DNA of 64,000 nt from Fidelibacterota bacterium (GTDB lineage: Bacteria > Fidelibacterota > Marinisomatia > Marinisomatales > TCS55). This document shows positions 56,137 to 64,000 of the stretch, one piece after another. Below the pieces are notes generated by a model, which was not told the origin of the DNA, did no database searches, and saw nothing but the letters and a program-made list of their open reading frames with translations. The stretch spans positions 1 through 64,000 of the forward strand of contig JAAZYX010000008.1 of NCBI GenBank assembly GCA_014239435.1, in the 5' to 3' direction. The stretch's first letter is position 1. The number at the start of each line of letters is the position of its first letter. The position numbers and the translations under genes were made by a program.

Positions 56137-56686
56137 GAAATTCCACGTCATCATGATGTTAATACTATCCGGTCAGGGATGTATCTTTTATTCGATGGCA
56201 GGATCCATCCCGCCTCACATTAACAGCATCGCCATTCCGCTTGTAGATAATCAGACGGCGGAATTTGGAATGGCGGAAGCGGTTACAGATAATCTTGTAG
56301 AAAAATTTACAGAGGAAAACATCCTTCGCGTTCGGGACGAAACGGATGCAGATTCCATCCTTCGCGGAACCATTATAGACATAAAAGATGCGCCCTATAC
56401 CTACACAAAAGAAGAGGCGGTTACAGAATATCGGTTTACCGTAAGCATGAAAATTGAATGGTTCGATGTGCAGGAAGATAAGCCGCTGTTTGAAAAGAAT
56501 TTTTCCAGTTTTGGCGCGTATGGTTTAAGCGGCGACATCAGCACCGATGGTATTGACAATGATGCAGATGGGTTAACAGATGACGAAGATGATGATGAAT
56601 TCGGTGATGCGCGCGAATTCGCAACAGCAGTTGCGGTAAAAAAAATTGCAGAAGATATTTTAAATGAAATAATGACATCTTGGTAA
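56129..56686 (+). CDS. lptE: LptE-like LPS-assembly lipoprotein with Asp-rich insert
   Basis: Predicted outer-membrane partner of LptD in LPS export. Starts at ATG 56129, with a short signal ([16 protein letters not shown]) and C18 as possible lipid site in a weak lipobox. The LptE-type core is [44 protein letters not shown]. Unusual is the acidic stretch [19 protein letters not shown] (about residues 135-153), which resembles calcium-binding DxDxDG repeats and has no counterpart in LptE as I know it. It is 185 aa and lies 8 nt inside the sigma54 gene end. Confidence 0.75.
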   Translation: MIRKFHVIMMLILSGQGCIFYSMAGSIPPHINSIAIPLVDNQTAEFGMAEAVTDNLVEKFTEENILRVRDETDADSILRGTIIDIKDAPYTYTKEEAVTEYRFTVSMKIEWFDVQEDKPLFEKNFSSFGAYGLSGDISTDGIDNDADGLTDDEDDDEFGDAREFATAVAVKKIAEDILNEIMTSW

Positions 56687-56693
56687 AGGAATT

Positions 56694-57986
56694 ATGGAAC
56701 ATAAATACATAGCAGATATAGCAGATTATGAAGACAAAGAAATCACGTTTCACGGGTGGGTTTACTCGAAAAGGTCCAGCGGAAAAATCTGGTTTTTAAT
56801 GCTTCGTGACGGAACGGGAATGACGCAGTGCGTCGTTGTGAAAAGTGAAGTAGCGGAAGAGGTGTTTATCATTGAGCCGACACTCACGCAAGAATCATCC
56901 ATTTCTGTAACAGGAATCGTTCGAAAAGATGATCGGTCTGTTGGAGGATTTGAGCTGACGGTAAAAAATATTGAAGTACACCAGATTGCAGAAGAATATC
57001 CAATTTCGCCAAAGGAACACGGTACAGCTTTTTTGATGGATCACCGGCATCTGTGGCTTCGATCTAAAAAACAGCACGCCATTTTGGGCATTCGAAATCA
57101 GGTTATAAAAGCATGCCGTGACTTTTTTGAGGAAAACGGATTTACGCTGATTGATACACCAATCTTTACGGCAAATGCCTGCGAAGGAACATCCAATCTT
57201 TTCAATGTGGAATACTTTGACCGAACCGCTTATTTAACGCAAAGCGGACAATTGTACGGCGAAGCGGCAGCCATGGCATTTGGGAAAATCTATTGTTTCG
57301 GACCAACTTTTCGCGCGGAAAAATCCAAAACGCGTCGGCACCTTACGGAATTCTGGATGATTGAACCTGAAATGGCTTACTGTAATCTGGAAGAAAATAT
57401 GGAATGGGCAGAACGGCTGGTTACTTTTATTTTAGAAAGATGTCTTGACCGATGTAAAGATCAGTTGAAAACGCTGGAACGGGACGTAAGTAAACTGGAA
57501 GCAGTATCCCTGCCTTTTCCGAGGATTACTTACGATGAAGCGGTGGATATCCTGAAAAAGCACGATGTTGATTTTGAATATGGCAGTGACTTTGGCGGTA
57601 CGGATGAAACCATTATTTCCGAAGAGTTTAACAGCCCAGTCATGATTCACCGATGGCCGAAAGAAGCCAAGGCATTTTACATGAAGCGCGATGCAGAAAA
57701 TGACGAACTTGCGCTTGGGGTAGATATGATCGCGCCGGAAGGATACGGTGAAATTGTTGGTGGTGGCCAAAGAGAAGACGATCTGGAAACACTGCAGAGC
57801 CGAATCAAAGAACACGGCCTCCCCGAAGCAGAATTTAAATGGTACTTTGACTTGCGCCGATACGGATCGGTGCCGCATTCAGGATTTGGGCTTGGGCTAG
57901 AGCGGACTGTGGCATGGATCAGCGGTATTTCTCACATTCGCGAAACCATCCCTTTTCCGAGAACTATTTCGAGATTGGAACCGTGA
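56694..57986 (+). CDS. asnS: Asparaginyl-tRNA synthetase
   Basis: Class IIb synthetase that charges tRNA-Asn. The 430-aa product has an N-terminal OB-fold ([25 protein letters not shown]), the [23 protein letters not shown] motif 2 and motif 3 [15 protein letters not shown]. Its presence suggests direct Asn charging here, though GatCAB is not excluded. AAAGGA upstream sets the start. Confidence 0.96.
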   Translation: MEHKYIADIADYEDKEITFHGWVYSKRSSGKIWFLMLRDGTGMTQCVVVKSEVAEEVFIIEPTLTQESSISVTGIVRKDDRSVGGFELTVKNIEVHQIAEEYPISPKEHGTAFLMDHRHLWLRSKKQHAILGIRNQVIKACRDFFEENGFTLIDTPIFTANACEGTSNLFNVEYFDRTAYLTQSGQLYGEAAAMAFGKIYCFGPTFRAEKSKTRRHLTEFWMIEPEMAYCNLEENMEWAERLVTFILERCLDRCKDQLKTLERDVSKLEAVSLPFPRITYDEAVDILKKHDVDFEYGSDFGGTDETIISEEFNSPVMIHRWPKEAKAFYMKRDAENDELALGVDMIAPEGYGEIVGGGQREDDLETLQSRIKEHGLPEAEFKWYFDLRRYGSVPHSGFGLGLERTVAWISGISHIRETIPFPRTISRLEP

Positions 57987-58438
57987 AAAACCCATCAGCA
58001 AGAATTTCTGTGTTCGGCGGTCGGGATATTACAAATGATGTCTACAACCAAACCGTTGAGCTTGGAAAAAGTTTGGCGGAAGAAGGGTATCTTGTGTTCT
58101 GTGGCGGCGGCCCCGGCGTGATGGAAGCAATCGCCAAGGGCGTGGATGAAGAGGGAGGCACCTGCGTAGGAATTTTAAAAAATGGCTCGATTGATGAAGC
58201 GAATGAATTTATTTCTCTTCCGATTACGACCGGTCTCGGCATTTATCGGAATCTGATGCTGGCGTACAATTGCGACGTTGCTGTTGCCGTTTCCGGGAAG
58301 TATGGAACCCTTTCTGAAATCGCGTACGCTCTGACGCTGGAGAAACCTGTAATTGGATTTCACACGTGGGACATTCCAAAAGTTATCCATGCAGACTCGC
58401 CATCGGATGTGATTCGCAAAATAAAGGAATATATTTAG
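57983..58438 (+). CDS. LOG-like (lysine-decarboxylase-type) protein
   Basis: 151 aa from GTG 57983, overlapping the asnS stop (GTGA). Contains the cytokinin phosphoribohydrolase-type pattern [67 protein letters not shown]. The usual LOG signature PGGxGTxxE is altered to SGKYGTLSE, which places it nearer the TIGR00725-type subgroup. Possibly nucleotide-processing; function unproven. Overlaps acyP by one base. Confidence 0.85.
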   Translation: MKNPSARISVFGGRDITNDVYNQTVELGKSLAEEGYLVFCGGGPGVMEAIAKGVDEEGGTCVGILKNGSIDEANEFISLPITTGLGIYRNLMLAYNCDVAVAVSGKYGTLSEIAYALTLEKPVIGFHTWDIPKVIHADSPSDVIRKIKEYI

Positions 58439-58740
58439 TGGAAACAGAAAGCCCGAAACAGGACAATGCCGGAGCGAAGCTGCATGTCAGCGGAAAGGTA
58501 CAGCAAGTTGGATTCCGTTGGTTTACTTGTCGGTGGGCGAAGGAATTAGGGCTGTCAGGTTTTGCAAAAAATCTTGACGATGGAACTGTCCGGATTGAAG
58601 CAGAAGGTAAAAAGAGTAAAATTGAATCTCTGATATCTGAAGTAAAATCAGGACCGCACAGATCACATGTGGATGAAGTGCGAGTTGAGTGGATTCCGTT
58701 TGAGCACCGCTTCAGGGATTTTGAGATACAGCGAAAATGA
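58438..58740 (+). CDS. acyP: Acylphosphatase
   Basis: Hydrolyses acyl phosphates. GTG 58438 shares a base with the previous stop; the 100-aa product has the signature KLHVSGKVQQVGFRWFTCRWA with the catalytic Arg (GFRW) and Asn in GFAKNLDDGTVRIEAEG. The longer reading inside the previous gene is discarded. Overlaps nadE by ATGA. Confidence 0.92.
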   Translation: METESPKQDNAGAKLHVSGKVQQVGFRWFTCRWAKELGLSGFAKNLDDGTVRIEAEGKKSKIESLISEVKSGPHRSHVDEVRVEWIPFEHRFRDFEIQRK

Positions 58741-60341
58741 AGATAGCACTTTCCCAGATGAATCCAATTGTCGGCGATTTTGCCGGCAATAGGAAAAAAA
58801 TAAAGGATGATTATGCGACGGCAGTGTCGATGGGCGCAGATCTTGTTGTGTTCCCGGAATTGGCGATTACCGGATATCCGCCGCAGGATTTGCTGTATTG
58901 GGACTCATTTATAGCGGAGAATCTTGATACTCTGAATACAATTTCTGCGGACACAACCGTTCCAATGATTTTAGGTTTTGTAAGAAAAAAGAATAGTAAT
59001 ATTTACAACAGTGCCGCACTTTGCAGTCATGGAGAAATAGCTGCTTTCTATGATAAAATTCTGCTTCCTATGTATGATGTATTTGATGAAGCCCGCTATT
59101 TTACCGCAGGAACGAATCCGGGTATTTTTGAAATTGAAATCAATGGAATAACTTCTAAAATCGGAATTCAAATTTGCGAAGACCTTTGGGATGAAGAATA
59201 TACATGCAAAGTTTCTGATGAATTGAAAAATGCTGGCGCCGAAATGATTATCAACATTTCCGCATCTCCATACAGGGAAGGAAAACCAGCAATGCGCCGC
59301 GATCTCATTTTCAAAAAAGTAAACGAAACGGAACTGCCATTTGTATACTGCAATATGGTCGGTGCACAGGATGAACTCATCTTTGACGGATCTTCTCTGG
59401 CGATGAATGCAGTTGGTGAAATTATTGCAGGTGGAAAAGCATTTTCTGAAGACTTGATTCTGGTGGATACCGACAATTCTGATCCGATTCAAATGCAATC
59501 CATGCAGCGCGAGGAAGAAATGTATTCGGCGCTTGTCCTCGGCGTGAAAGATTATTTTTCCAAAACGAACCATTCAGAAGCGGTGATCGGCCTAAGCGGC
59601 GGTATTGATTCGTCTCTTGTAGCGTGTATCGCGGCAGATGCGCTCGGTGCTGAAAATGTACACGGAGTTGCCATGCCGTCAAAATTTTCCAGCGGTCACA
59701 GCAAAGAAGACGCCGAAGCACTTGCACATAATCTGGGGATCGATTTTCGATCACTGCCGATAAACACACTTGTGGATTCCTATGAAGATTCACTGAAACC
59801 TGTTTTCGAGGGACAGGAACCCAATGTAGCGGAAGAAAATATTCAGGCACGTGCGCGGGGAAACATCTTGATGGCCCTATCGAATAAATTCGGATGGCTG
59901 TGTCTGTCCACGGGAAATAAAACCGAACTCGCGCTCGGCTACTGTACGTTATACGGCGACATGAGCGGAGGACTTTCCGTGATTTCAGATTTATCCAAAT
60001 CCGATGTGTACGCCGTATCAAACTGGATAAATTCCAATGGTGAACACATCCCCGAAAGATCCATTTCAAAAACACCTTCTGCCGAACTTGCGCCGGGACA
60101 GGAAGATCCGTTTGATTATGAAATTGTGAGTCCGCTGGTAGATGCCATCGTGGAGGATAGACGAAGCCCGACTTCGCTGATTACGGACGGAGCTGATGCG
60201 AATTTGGTCCACAATCTTGCAAAGCGAATCCGTATGAACGAATACAAACGGAGGCAAGCAGCCACCGGATTGAGAGTTACGCGAAAAGCGTTTGGCATGG
60301 GACGGCGGATTCCAATCGTAAACCATTTTAAGGGAGACTGA
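58737..60341 (+). CDS. nadE: Glutamine-dependent NAD+ synthetase
   Basis: Last step of NAD+ synthesis, with ammonia from glutamine. The 534-aa product has an N-terminal nitrilase-type glutaminase domain with the E41-K107-C147 triad (FPELAITGYPP, YDKILLPMYD, GIQICEDLW). The C-terminal synthetase domain has the PP-loop SGGIDSS (287-293) and STGNKTELALGYCTLYGDM. It overlaps acyP by ATGA. The gene fits the NAD theme also seen in nnr. Confidence 0.96.
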   Translation: MKIALSQMNPIVGDFAGNRKKIKDDYATAVSMGADLVVFPELAITGYPPQDLLYWDSFIAENLDTLNTISADTTVPMILGFVRKKNSNIYNSAALCSHGEIAAFYDKILLPMYDVFDEARYFTAGTNPGIFEIEINGITSKIGIQICEDLWDEEYTCKVSDELKNAGAEMIINISASPYREGKPAMRRDLIFKKVNETELPFVYCNMVGAQDELIFDGSSLAMNAVGEIIAGGKAFSEDLILVDTDNSDPIQMQSMQREEEMYSALVLGVKDYFSKTNHSEAVIGLSGGIDSSLVACIAADALGAENVHGVAMPSKFSSGHSKEDAEALAHNLGIDFRSLPINTLVDSYEDSLKPVFEGQEPNVAEENIQARARGNILMALSNKFGWLCLSTGNKTELALGYCTLYGDMSGGLSVISDLSKSDVYAVSNWINSNGEHIPERSISKTPSAELAPGQEDPFDYEIVSPLVDAIVEDRRSPTSLITDGADANLVHNLAKRIRMNEYKRRQAATGLRVTRKAFGMGRRIPIVNHFKGD

Positions 60342-60342
60342 T

Positions 60343-60783
60343 GTGAAGCAACTCATTTTGTTACTTGCCATTTTTTCAATGAATGTAGGATCCATTTCAG
60401 GCCAAGGAAAAACACCGGAAAACTATTGGATGTCCCTAAGTCAAAAAGAAAAGCTGACGTTTGTGAATGGCGCCTACGCAATGGCCTCTAGGCTGAAATC
60501 ACATCATCGGGTGGAAGTCAAAAAGCAGTACACCGGCGATCCGTCTTTTTTTGAGCCGTACTATATTGAGCGCTATTACCAAATAATTGACGAACATTTG
60601 TCCACGGAAGTCGGTCGGAATTTGTCGCTGATTACCGGCTCGATGGATGCACTGTACGCCAATTCGGACAACGCAAAAATACCGTTAACAGAAGCGATCC
60701 GGATCGTGTCGCTGGCGCAAGATGGCGAACGGAAAAAAGGCGATCTGCTTTTGCTCAAGGCACAAAAGAAGTATAAACCATAA
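60343..60783 (+). CDS. Secreted hypothetical protein, 146 aa
   Basis: GTG 60343, one base after nadE, with a GGGAG just upstream. Signal peptide ([19 protein letters not shown]), then a charged soluble domain with [21 protein letters not shown] and [15 protein letters not shown]. No domain recognised. It is probably co-transcribed with nadE and lepA but its role is unknown. Confidence 0.65.
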   Translation: MKQLILLLAIFSMNVGSISGQGKTPENYWMSLSQKEKLTFVNGAYAMASRLKSHHRVEVKKQYTGDPSFFEPYYIERYYQIIDEHLSTEVGRNLSLITGSMDALYANSDNAKIPLTEAIRIVSLAQDGERKKGDLLLLKAQKKYKP

Positions 60784-60815
60784 TTGGATTTTACCTCGGT
60801 ATCGACTCAAATATA

Positions 60816-62618
60816 ATGTCCACATCCCACATACGAAATTTCTGCATCATTGCCCACATTGACCACGGGAAGTCCACGCTGGCTGACAGGCTGTTGGAGG
60901 CCACCCATACACTCCGTAAAAAAGATATGAAGGCGCAGGTTCTGGATTCGATGGACCTCGAGCGTGAGCGGGGCATAACGATCAAAAGTCATCCGATCCA
61001 GATGCATTACAATCACAGCGACGGCACCGAATATATTTTTAATCTTATTGATACGCCCGGTCATGTGGATTTTTCGTATGAAGTCAGTCGAAGTCTCGCC
61101 GCGTGCGAAGGCGCGTTGCTGCTTGTGGATTCCGCTCAGGGCGTGGAAGCGCAGACTGTCAGCAATGCCTATTTGGCGATTGAGCACGATTTGGTGATTA
61201 TTCCCGTCATCAATAAGATTGATCTCCCCAGCGCGAGAATTGATGAAGTAACAGGGCAGATTGTGGAACTCATCGGTTGTAAACCAGAAGAAATTATCCA
61301 AACCAGCGCAAAGGACGGTACGGGAGTTGATGCTTTATTTAGCGCCGTTGTGGATCAGATTCCGCCTCCAAAAGAAAATGAAAAGGCACCGGCACGTGCG
61401 CTCATTTTTGATTCCACGTATGACAATTATCAAGGTGCAATCGCCTATGTGCGCGTTATGGACGGCGTAATAAAATCCGGAACGCGTGCAAGATTTTTCG
61501 CGCACGACAGAGAATACGACATCAGCGAAGTTGGTCATTTCATCATGAACCGCGTTAAGGCAACTGAACTTAAATCCGGCGATGTGGGTTACGTGGTGGG
61601 GAACATTCGTGATGTGAATCATGTGCTTCCCGGGGATACACTGACGACAAAAGAAAATCCCGCATCCGAACCGCTTCCGGGATATGAAGAAATGAAGCCG
61701 ATGGTTTTTTCTGGACTATATCCGGCGGATTCAGACGATTACGAACAACTCAGACATGCGCTTGAAAAATTGAAGCTCAACGACGCATCGCTCATTTTCG
61801 AACCGGAAACAAGCGAAGCCATGGGGTTTGGATTCCGCTGCGGATTTCTCGGGCTTTTGCATATGGAAATCATTCAGGAAAGGCTAGAACGGGAATTTGA
61901 CCTGGCGCTTGTGACGACAACGCCAAATGTAAAGTATAAATTAAACTTACGCGACGGATCGGTATTGGATGTGGATACGCCGGCAAAAATGCCTCCGTCG
62001 GGTGAAATTGAAAAGATCAACGAACCGTACGTTTCTGCTGAAATTGTTACGCCAAAGGAATATATAGGCGGATTGATGAAGCTTTGCCAGTCTAAGAGAG
62101 GGATTTATAAAAATACGGATTACCTCACAGCCGATAAGGCGCAGCTGCATTATGAGCTTCCATTGGGAGAAATCATTTTCGATTTTTACGATAAGCTAAA
62201 ATCGGCATCTCGCGGGTACGCTTCTCTGGATTACACTCTGGAAGATTTTCGGCCCGGAACCCTTCAGAAATTGGATATTCTTCTCGCAGGCGATCCTGTG
62301 GATGCGTTGTCCATTATTATTCACGCAGACGAAGCATATCAGCGCGGAGTGGCTCTGTGTTCGAAATTAAAAGAACTCATTCCTCGGCAAATGTTCGAAG
62401 TTGCGATTCAGGCGTCCATCGGCACCCGCATCATTTCACGGTCAACCGTAAAAGCTCTCAAAAAAAATGTGACAGCAAAATGTTACGGCGGCGATATAAC
62501 TCGAAAGCGGAAACTCTGGGAAAAACAAAAAGCAGGGAAGAAGCGGATGAAAAAGATCGGCAAGGTGGAAATTCCTCAGGAAGCGCTACTGGCAGTTCTG
62601 CAATTGGATAAAGATTGA
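60816..62618 (+). CDS. lepA: Elongation factor 4 (LepA)
   Basis: Ribosome-bound GTPase that acts in initiation or back-translocation. The 600-aa length is normal. G1 [14 protein letters not shown] near residue 12, G3 DTPGHVDF, G4 NKIDLPSA, then domains II, III and V, ending with the LepA-specific C-terminal domain ([35 protein letters not shown]). No Shine-Dalgarno is seen. The downstream gap holds a repeat (62623-62693). Confidence 0.97.
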   Translation: MSTSHIRNFCIIAHIDHGKSTLADRLLEATHTLRKKDMKAQVLDSMDLERERGITIKSHPIQMHYNHSDGTEYIFNLIDTPGHVDFSYEVSRSLAACEGALLLVDSAQGVEAQTVSNAYLAIEHDLVIIPVINKIDLPSARIDEVTGQIVELIGCKPEEIIQTSAKDGTGVDALFSAVVDQIPPPKENEKAPARALIFDSTYDNYQGAIAYVRVMDGVIKSGTRARFFAHDREYDISEVGHFIMNRVKATELKSGDVGYVVGNIRDVNHVLPGDTLTTKENPASEPLPGYEEMKPMVFSGLYPADSDDYEQLRHALEKLKLNDASLIFEPETSEAMGFGFRCGFLGLLHMEIIQERLEREFDLALVTTTPNVKYKLNLRDGSVLDVDTPAKMPPSGEIEKINEPYVSAEIVTPKEYIGGLMKLCQSKRGIYKNTDYLTADKAQLHYELPLGEIIFDFYDKLKSASRGYASLDYTLEDFRPGTLQKLDILLAGDPVDALSIIIHADEAYQRGVALCSKLKELIPRQMFEVAIQASIGTRIISRSTVKALKKNVTAKCYGGDITRKRKLWEKQKAGKKRMKKIGKVEIPQEALLAVLQLDKD

Positions 62619-62622
62619 ATAG

Positions 62623-62693
62623 CCGCAGAGCATACAGAGAAAAATTGATTTATTTTTTTGGAAATACTATAAAAACACTCTGAAACTCTGTGG
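62623..62693. repeat. Intergenic inverted repeat of the CAGAG type
   Basis: CCGCAGAG-CATA-CAGAG (62623-62639) faces CTCTG-AAA-CTCTGTGG (62678-62693) across an AT-rich centre. The arms match except for a wobble pair and one length difference. It looks like the intergenic CACAGAG/CTCTGTG repeats common in many environmental bacterial genomes. The GTG start of the next gene is inside the right arm. Confidence 0.6.
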
Positions 62694-63415
62694 GTAATAA
62701 AAGAACGACATACTGGAAGGACACTGCTACGCCGTTTTATAGTTTTGTATTTACGCTTCCGCTATTCCTGATTTATGAGCTTGGTGTGTTCGCCATTACT
62801 AAAAACGATCTTATGGTGCTTCGCAACGGCGCCGATGTCCTTATGCGTCAGGTGTTGGGATCGCTCGGAATGTTCGGCATGTACGGATTCAGCGGTGCTT
62901 TTTTAATTGGATTCATGGCCGCTTTTATGCGCCAAAAAAAAGCGCTGGCATCCACTGCAGTCAGAAGTGAGTACCTGCTCAGAATGCTGGGAGAAAGTGT
63001 TTTGTGGGGATGCATTTTATTTTTGATCATGTCTTACGCACCGATTTTATTGATGTCGCCTGTGCTCGGACAATTGGTTCAGCAAGGCGTTCTTGCCATT
63101 GGAGCGGGACTCTACGAAGAATTTGTTTTCCGCGTTGTATTGATTACAGGGTTTGCCGCCGTTCTTGGTTTCATTTTTCAATGGGAACGTCCTGCTCGAC
63201 GCACAACGGCAATTGTGCTGGCCGCCGCATTATTCTCGGGGTTTCATTTTGTGGGTGAATTCGGCGACACTCCGAATATGTTTCTGTTTATGATACGGTT
63301 CATTGCGGGAATATTTTTGGGATTTTTGTATTCTTTCCGCGGATTCGGCATTGCCGCCTACACGCACACTATTTACGACCTGATTGTTCTCTTTCAGGTT
63401 TCTACGCGTTCATGA
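62690..63415 (+). CDS. CPBP-family intramembrane glutamic protease
   Basis: 241-aa membrane protein with 7-8 hydrophobic segments. The CPBP/Abi signature EExxxR appears as YEEFVFRVVL near residue 143, with the second motif FSGFHFVGEF around 187 (His). In bacteria such proteins can process membrane proteins or peptides (Rce1-like). The GTG start is inside the upstream repeat, with no ribosome binding site; a slightly later start cannot be excluded. Confidence 0.85.
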   Translation: MGNKRTTYWKDTATPFYSFVFTLPLFLIYELGVFAITKNDLMVLRNGADVLMRQVLGSLGMFGMYGFSGAFLIGFMAAFMRQKKALASTAVRSEYLLRMLGESVLWGCILFLIMSYAPILLMSPVLGQLVQQGVLAIGAGLYEEFVFRVVLITGFAAVLGFIFQWERPARRTTAIVLAAALFSGFHFVGEFGDTPNMFLFMIRFIAGIFLGFLYSFRGFGIAAYTHTIYDLIVLFQVSTRS

Positions 63416-63468
63416 AACTTTGCCGTATAGGAATCGTCTAACAGGCTAATCCCTCACCAAAGAGATCT

Positions 63469-64000
63469 GTGAAAAAACGAATTCTACTTTATCTCATTCC
63501 ATTTTTTGTGTACGGGAATGATTTTGCCCGCTTTGATGTGGCGGTATTTCCTGAATACTATTTCCCTGGGATTATGGTGGAAATTCAGGCAGAACCAGAT
63601 TCCGGTCATGCTTTCCCAGACTTTTCTCTGATGGTGCCCGAAACTGCAGATTCAGCCTTTATGGTACTAAGCTCCGGAGGCGATCCTGTTCAACTTTCTG
63701 TAACTCCGGATAAAGGCAGGAATCGCATTAACATTTCCGCTTCCACAACGCCGGTTCGCATATTTTATTTTTATCCTTTGAATAGAAATGAAACTTTTAT
63801 TTCATTTTCATACAAGTTGGAAATTAATGTTCCTGTCAACGATGCACACATTCTGATTCAGGAACCGATGGTAGCAGAACAGTTTAAGATTTCGGAATCG
63901 GGATCGGAAGTTTTTCAGGACCCGCACGGATTGACTTTTCACCGTTTCCACGTGGCGGAACTCAACTCAGGTGAGAATAAAACATTTTCCGTTTCATATC
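63469..64000 (+). CDS. Secreted protein, 3' end outside window
   Basis: Open reading frame from GTG 63469 that runs to the window end without a stop (177 residues seen). The start KKRILLYLIPFFVYGNDFA is a signal peptide. The rest is beta-rich (FPEYYFPGIMVEIQAEPDS, ISASTTPVRIFYFYPLN, FISFSYKLEINVP). I recognise no domain. Good codon continuity supports it being real. No clear ribosome binding site. Confidence 0.6.
   Translation, partial: MKKRILLYLIPFFVYGNDFARFDVAVFPEYYFPGIMVEIQAEPDSGHAFPDFSLMVPETADSAFMVLSSGGDPVQLSVTPDKGRNRINISASTTPVRIFYFYPLNRNETFISFSYKLEINVPVNDAHILIQEPMVAEQFKISESGSEVFQDPHGLTFHRFHVAELNSGENKTFSVSY

Overview
The window is a gene-dense bacterial chromosome segment with moderate G+C, almost no gaps, many start/stop overlaps (ATGA, TAATG) and mixed ATG/GTG/TTG starts. 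Secreted proteins with a PNPFN-type C-terminal sorting domain, an LptE-like protein followed by an outer-membrane proteome, pgk-tpiA-secG linkage, TPR and PEGA proteins, and a receiver/PEP-synthase-like fusion all point to a Gram-negative member of the FCB superphylum. Candidatus Marinimicrobia (SAR406) or a relative is my best guess from gene content. I could not run a phylogeny, so this is inference.

Layout. 1-15.3 kb: tuf followed by the complete S10-spc-alpha ribosomal block (rpsJ to rplQ) with secY, map, infA, rpmJ and rpoA; adk is absent between secY and map. A secreted GHL10-type glycoside-hydrolase-like gene follows rplQ by 4 nt. 16.5-20.5 kb: a minus-strand accessory stretch holding a secreted class II glutamine amidotransferase with a sorting domain, a predicted outer-membrane protein, a two-gene hypothetical pair, a PEGA lipoprotein with a long palindrome behind it, and a VOC protein. 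20.6-24.2 kb: hutU-hutI and two small envelope genes. 24.3-29.7 kb: a phytol-kinase/DUF92 fusion, divergent from an aminotransferase IV - sulfotransferase - PepP-like peptidase - methyltransferase operon. 29.7-31 kb: small membrane or secreted ORFs, a 300-nt gap and tRNA-Met.

31-47 kb: gdhA, a 995-aa double-receiver/PPDK_N protein on the minus strand, comF-pgk-tpiA-secG, tRNA-Leu(GAG) with duplicated 3' ends and a palindromic repeat, a TPR protein, then HAD-acpS-nnr-vanZ-murA and trkA-trkH. 47-51.3 kb: an operon with a crotonase, a DUF1611/DgcN-like protein, a DgcA-like enolase-superfamily racemase, methylmalonyl-CoA epimerase and a Ser/Thr dehydratase. It fits D-glutamate or dipeptide and threonine/propionate catabolism, feeding L-Glu to gdhA. 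51.3-51.8 kb: a RelE-type toxin-antitoxin pair with a palindromic operator. 51.9-64 kb: uvrB-galE-sigma54 activator-lptE-asnS-LOG-like-acyP-nadE-hypothetical-lepA-CPBP protease and the start of a secreted protein that runs off the end.

The genes describe an amino-acid- and peptide-using heterotroph (histidine, glutamate, threonine, X-Pro peptides). The least ordinary content is the prenyl-alcohol kinase fusion, the aminotransferase-sulfotransferase pair, the exported amidotransferase, the receiver-PPDK_N protein, and the repeat structures beside tRNA-Leu and lepA. I saw no CRISPR array, transposase or integrase.
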